Below, piece after piece: positions 61,134-64,000 of a stretch of DNA of 64,000 nt. The position numbers were made by a program, and so were the translations under genes. Source of the DNA: JAUIIK01 sp963709995 (GTDB taxonomy: Bacteria > Chloroflexota > Chloroflexia > Thermomicrobiales > CFX8); the NCBI GenBank assembly GCA_963709995.1, contig CAVPYN010000005.1, positions 185,959 through 249,958 of the forward strand. The letters run 5' to 3'. The notes under the pieces were generated by a model. The model had not been told where the DNA came from. It did no database searches and saw only the letters and a list, made by a program, of their open reading frames with translations. The first letter of the stretch is position 1. Every line of letters begins with the position of its first letter.

Positions 61134-62165
61134 ATGACCGCAAGCTCAAGAATGAACTGGTTCCGGCGCATCGCCCTGGCCGCTGCCGCACTGTGCACCA
61201 TCGTAGTTGTTGTCGGCGCCTGGGTGCGCCTCACCGATGCGGGTCTGGGTTGCCCCGACTGGCCGGGTTGTTATGGCCATGTGCATCCGGCCCAGCTGGA
61301 AGACAAGGTGGCCGAGATCAATGCCGCCTTCCCGGACCGCCCCTTTAACTACCAGAAGGCATTGAACGAGATGGTGCATCGCTATATCGCGAGCACCCTT
61401 GGTCTCCTGTGTGTCGCCCTGGCAGGCATGGCGCTGTGGAACCGGCGTGACCCGGCGCAACCGCGTGTATTGCCATGGATCCTGCTGGCGACTGTCATCA
61501 CCCAGGGCCTGCTTGGCATGTGGACCGTCACCCTGCTGGTGAAACCGCTGATCGTGACCCTGCACCTGCTCGGTGGGCTGACCACGCTGTCGCTGCTGTG
61601 GTGGCTGGCGCTGCGGCCCGAGCGGCGGGAACTGAAGGCGGCAGAACGGCCGCTGCGGCGCATGACCTGGCTGGTCCTGGGCATCGTGATTGCCCAGATC
61701 GCTCTCGGTGGCTGGACCAGCACCAACTACGCAGCCGCGGCCTGCAGCGAATTCCCCAGCTGTCAGGGTAGCTGGTGGCCGGACATGGATTACAGGAACG
61801 CCTTCGTGCTGTGGCGCGGGCTGGGCGTTGACTACGAAGGCGGCGTGCTGGATGCGCCGGCCCGCGTTGCCATCCATTACCTGCACCGCATCGGCGCTTA
61901 CGTGACCCTGCTGGCGGTGTTCCTGCTGGTGCTGGGCGTGTGGCGCCGCGGGCAGACTGCAGCCTTGCGCCGCACCGGCCTGGCTCTGGCCATAGCCACG
62001 GCCCTGCAGGCGCTGATCGGCATGAACCTGATCTGGCAGGGCTGGCCACTGTGGCTGGGCACGGCCCATAACGCCGGCGCGGCGCTGGTGGTGCTGTCGC
62101 TGATCGCCATGCTGCGGCAGTTGCATCCACGGCCCGAGGGTGGCCATACCCGGTTGCGGCTGTAG
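61134..62165 (+). CDS. ctaA: Heme A synthase (COX15/CtaA)
   Basis: Oxidises heme O to heme A. 343 residues, eight helices. GAWVRLTDAGLGCPDWPGCY, NEMVHRYIASTLGLLCVALA with a heme His, IVTLHLLGGLTTLSLLWWL, ALGGWTSTNYAAAACSEFPS and AIHYLHRIGAYVTLL, then GTAHNAGAALVVLS. The paired His residues are all present. Confidence 0.94.
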   Translation: MTASSRMNWFRRIALAAAALCTIVVVVGAWVRLTDAGLGCPDWPGCYGHVHPAQLEDKVAEINAAFPDRPFNYQKALNEMVHRYIASTLGLLCVALAGMALWNRRDPAQPRVLPWILLATVITQGLLGMWTVTLLVKPLIVTLHLLGGLTTLSLLWWLALRPERRELKAAERPLRRMTWLVLGIVIAQIALGGWTSTNYAAAACSEFPSCQGSWWPDMDYRNAFVLWRGLGVDYEGGVLDAPARVAIHYLHRIGAYVTLLAVFLLVLGVWRRGQTAALRRTGLALAIATALQALIGMNLIWQGWPLWLGTAHNAGAALVVLSLIAMLRQLHPRPEGGHTRLRL

Positions 62166-62169
62166 TCGC

Positions 62170-63129
62170 ATGCGGTGGCCCGACGAAAAGCCTGTGCTAG
62201 CATCCGCTGCCGTGAGCACCCAGGACGGCAGCACCGAGATCAACCCCGCCGCGACGCCGTCGCTGGCGCGGGATTACTTCGAGCTGACCAAGCCGCGGGT
62301 CGTCTCGCTTATCGTGTTCACCGCCGTGGTCGGCATGTTCCTCGCCGTGCCGGGTTGGCCGCCGCTGGCCCCCGCACTTTGGGGCACGCTGGGCATCGCG
62401 CTGGCGGCTGCTTCGGCGGCGGCGATAAACCACGTACTGGATCGACGCATTGACGCCGAGATGGCGCGCACCCGCCACCGGCCGCTGCCGCAGGGCACGG
62501 TGTCCGAGGCCTATGCGCTGTCGTTTGCCTTCGTGCTGGGTGCAGGCTCGATGCTGATCCTGGCGCTGCTGGTGAATGCGCTGACCGCGATCCTCACCTT
62601 CTTTTCGCTGATCGGCTATGCGGTGATCTACACCGTGTGGCTCAAGCGTGCTACGCCACAGAACATCGTCATTGGTGGCGCCGCCGGTGCGGCGCCCCCG
62701 GTGCTGGGCTGGACTGCCATCACCGGCGAAGTACACTCCGATGCCCTGCTGCTGTTCCTGATCATCTTCGTGTGGACACCGCCGCACTTCTGGGCGCTGG
62801 CCATAGCACGGCGCGACGAATACGCACGCGTCGGCATCCCGATGCTGCCGGTCACTCATGGCATCGAGTACACCAAGGCGCAGGTCTGGTACTACACGCT
62901 GCTGCTCACCGTAGTGACGGTGCTTCCCTTCCTGACCGGCATGGCGGGGCTGCCCTACCTGATTGTGGCGCTGGTGCTCGATGGCCTGTTCCTGCGCCAC
63001 GCCTGGCGGCTGCGCCATTCAACGCGCCCGGACCTGCCCATGCGCACTTTCCGCTACTCCATTACCTACCTCGCCGTGCTGTTCGCTGCGCTGCTGGTGG
63101 ATCACTACATCCCCGCCGTCCTGTCCTGA
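62170..63129 (+). CDS. ctaB: Protoheme IX farnesyltransferase
   Basis: Makes heme O from heme B. 319 residues in nine helices: DYFELTKPRVVSLIVFTAVV, AAAINHVLDRRIDAEMARTR then HRPLPQGTV for the first Asp-rich motif, YTVWLKRATPQNIVIGGAAG, and WTPPHFWALAIARRDEYARV. Start uncertain: ATG 62170 used; GTG 62212 (VSTQDG) is possible. Completes heme A synthesis together with ctaA. Confidence 0.94.
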   Translation: MRWPDEKPVLASAAVSTQDGSTEINPAATPSLARDYFELTKPRVVSLIVFTAVVGMFLAVPGWPPLAPALWGTLGIALAAASAAAINHVLDRRIDAEMARTRHRPLPQGTVSEAYALSFAFVLGAGSMLILALLVNALTAILTFFSLIGYAVIYTVWLKRATPQNIVIGGAAGAAPPVLGWTAITGEVHSDALLLFLIIFVWTPPHFWALAIARRDEYARVGIPMLPVTHGIEYTKAQVWYYTLLLTVVTVLPFLTGMAGLPYLIVALVLDGLFLRHAWRLRHSTRPDLPMRTFRYSITYLAVLFAALLVDHYIPAVLS

Positions 63130-63158
63130 GCCACCCGCGCCTCAAGTAGACTGTCCCG

Positions 63159-64000
63159 ATGGACTTGGAATTTCTGTGGCAGATTGACTGGCACGCAGTA
63201 GCGGTGCTGGCGATAACTGGCGTGACTTTCTGGCTGTTTGCGCAGGAGCGGTTGCCCATCCAGAGCACGGCTTTGCTGGCGCTTCTGGCGCTGATGCTGC
63301 TGTTCGGCCTGTTTCCCTACGACGATGGCATCCACCCGCTGGGACCGGAACAATTCCTGGCCGGCTTCGGCCACACTGCTCTGGTCACCATCTGTTTCCT
63401 GATGGTGCTGGGTCGCGGACTCGGTGCCACTGGCGCACTGGAGCCCTTCGTTCGCCAGCTGGCGCGACTGTGGGCCATTGCACCGACGCTGGCGTTCATG
63501 TTGCTGCTGGTGTTCTGCATGGCCATCAGTGGCCTGCTCAACAATACGGCCGTTGTCATCCTGCTGATCCCGGTACTGGTTTCGGTTGCCACCCGTACCG
63601 ACACCAGCCCGACGCGCACGTTGCTGCCAATGAACTACGCCATGCTGATCGGCGGCATGGCCACAACCATTGGTACGTCCACCAACCTGCTTGTTGTTGG
63701 GATTGCAGTCGACTTGGGCGTGCCCGCCTTTGGCCTGTTTGAGTTCGCGCGCATTGTCGCTATTGCGGCCGCCATCGCCCTGCCCTACCTGCTGTTTGTT
63801 GTGCCCCGACTGTTGCCGCACACGATTGGCAAAGCGCCACCTGCGACACCGCGCTTCTTCGATGCGGCGCTGGAGCTGCATGAGAGCAGTGCGGCGGTGG
63901 GCTGGGAGCTGCACAAGTTGATGCTGCGTGCGCCGAACATCCGTATCACGCAGATTCTGCGTGGTGGGCGGGAGATACTGCGATTGCCCAGCGTCCAGCT
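63159..64000 (+). CDS. SLC13/DASS-type permease with TrkA-C domain, runs off the window
   Basis: Starts ATG 63159 and has no stop before the end, so only 280 residues are visible. Helices include VAVLAITGVTFWLFAQERLP and TALLALLALMLLFGLFPYDD. The transport signature is MAISGLLNNTAVVILLIPVL, then MATTIGTSTNLLVVGIAVDL. After about residue 230 a soluble domain begins (FFDAALELHESSAAVGWELH, then ITQILRGGREI), which fits TrkA-C/RCK-C. Substrate may be sulfate or a dicarboxylate. It follows ctaB by 29 bases. Confidence 0.85.
   Translation, partial: MDLEFLWQIDWHAVAVLAITGVTFWLFAQERLPIQSTALLALLALMLLFGLFPYDDGIHPLGPEQFLAGFGHTALVTICFLMVLGRGLGATGALEPFVRQLARLWAIAPTLAFMLLLVFCMAISGLLNNTAVVILLIPVLVSVATRTDTSPTRTLLPMNYAMLIGGMATTIGTSTNLLVVGIAVDLGVPAFGLFEFARIVAIAAAIALPYLLFVVPRLLPHTIGKAPPATPRFFDAALELHESSAAVGWELHKLMLRAPNIRITQILRGGREILRLPSVQ

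Noticed and set aside
1..64000. CRISPR array, insertion sequence, prophage or toxin-antitoxin genes
   Set aside because: No regularly spaced repeats, transposase, integrase, phage or toxin motifs were seen on either strand.

Overview
The window does not read as one chromosome. It looks like three unrelated bacterial pieces joined end to end. Piece A (1 to about 35.75 kb) suggests a Chloroflexota bacterium of the Thermomicrobia/Sphaerobacter type: secreted kelch, NHL and glycosidase proteins with Pro/Thr-rich linkers, tandem SulP transporters, a CstB-like persulfide dioxygenase, a CysS/MshC-like enzyme, coaBC and coaX. Piece B (about 35.77 to 41.15 kb) suggests a betaproteobacterium of the Rhodocyclaceae/Zoogloeaceae type: the end of a PEP-CTERM protein, mtnA, a class II aldolase, a CHASE-PAS-GGDEF-EAL protein and the end of a LEA-type protein. 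Piece C (about 41.15 to 64 kb) is gammaproteobacterial (Xanthomonadales/Steroidobacterales type): gmk-rpoZ-spoT-ridA-recG-ubiC-ubiA, comF facing bioBFHCD, then a cytochrome c oxidase and heme A cluster. Taxonomic names are inferred from gene content and order, not from a search.

Both joins fall inside genes that are cut off there: a secreted Cys-rich protein with a PEP-CTERM tail, and a LEA-type C-terminus beside a complete YegP-like gene. That is the signature of a mis-join, not of transfer.

Piece A layout. 0-2.3 kb: frameshifted end of an oxidoreductase, a frameshifted SDR, a frameshifted RidA and an unknown protein, in one minus-strand operon. 2.4-7.5 kb: kelch protein and two SulP permeases. 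7.6-11.3 kb: CstB-like enzyme, an ECF sigma factor, a rhodanese/DUF2892 membrane protein and a ferritin-like protein, which together look like a reactive-sulfur response locus. 11.5-14.8 kb: Rieske protein, NarL-type two-component pair and an alkyltransferase. 14.9-24.3 kb: SMC, small proteins, NHL protein, glyoxalase-like protein and a class B PBP. 24.4-35.2 kb: DinB-like, Lrp/AsnC, PRC-barrel, RraA-like, a broken glycosidase, coaBC, a phosphotransferase, two cupins, coaX and the CysS/MshC-like gene.

Piece C works as three sets: stringent response, DNA repair and ubiquinone entry (41.5-49 kb); biotin synthesis (49.9-54.3 kb); and aa3-type cytochrome oxidase with its assembly factors and heme A synthesis (54.4-63.1 kb). 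A deoxynucleoside kinase and a phosphoribosyltransferase sit inside the oxidase set. An SLC13-type permease runs off the end.

Reading frames are broken in many otherwise clear genes. The breaks cluster in 0-1.8 kb, 24.5-28.3 kb and 37-60 kb, and are absent in the long genes between 2.4 and 24.3 kb. Two genes (recG and the GGDEF/EAL gene) carry pairs of indels about 90 bases apart that restore the frame but replace a catalytic or conserved stretch. I saw no tRNA, rRNA, CRISPR array, insertion sequence or phage gene. I found no convincing new system. The best leads are the CstB/ECF sulfur locus and the MshC-like enzyme.
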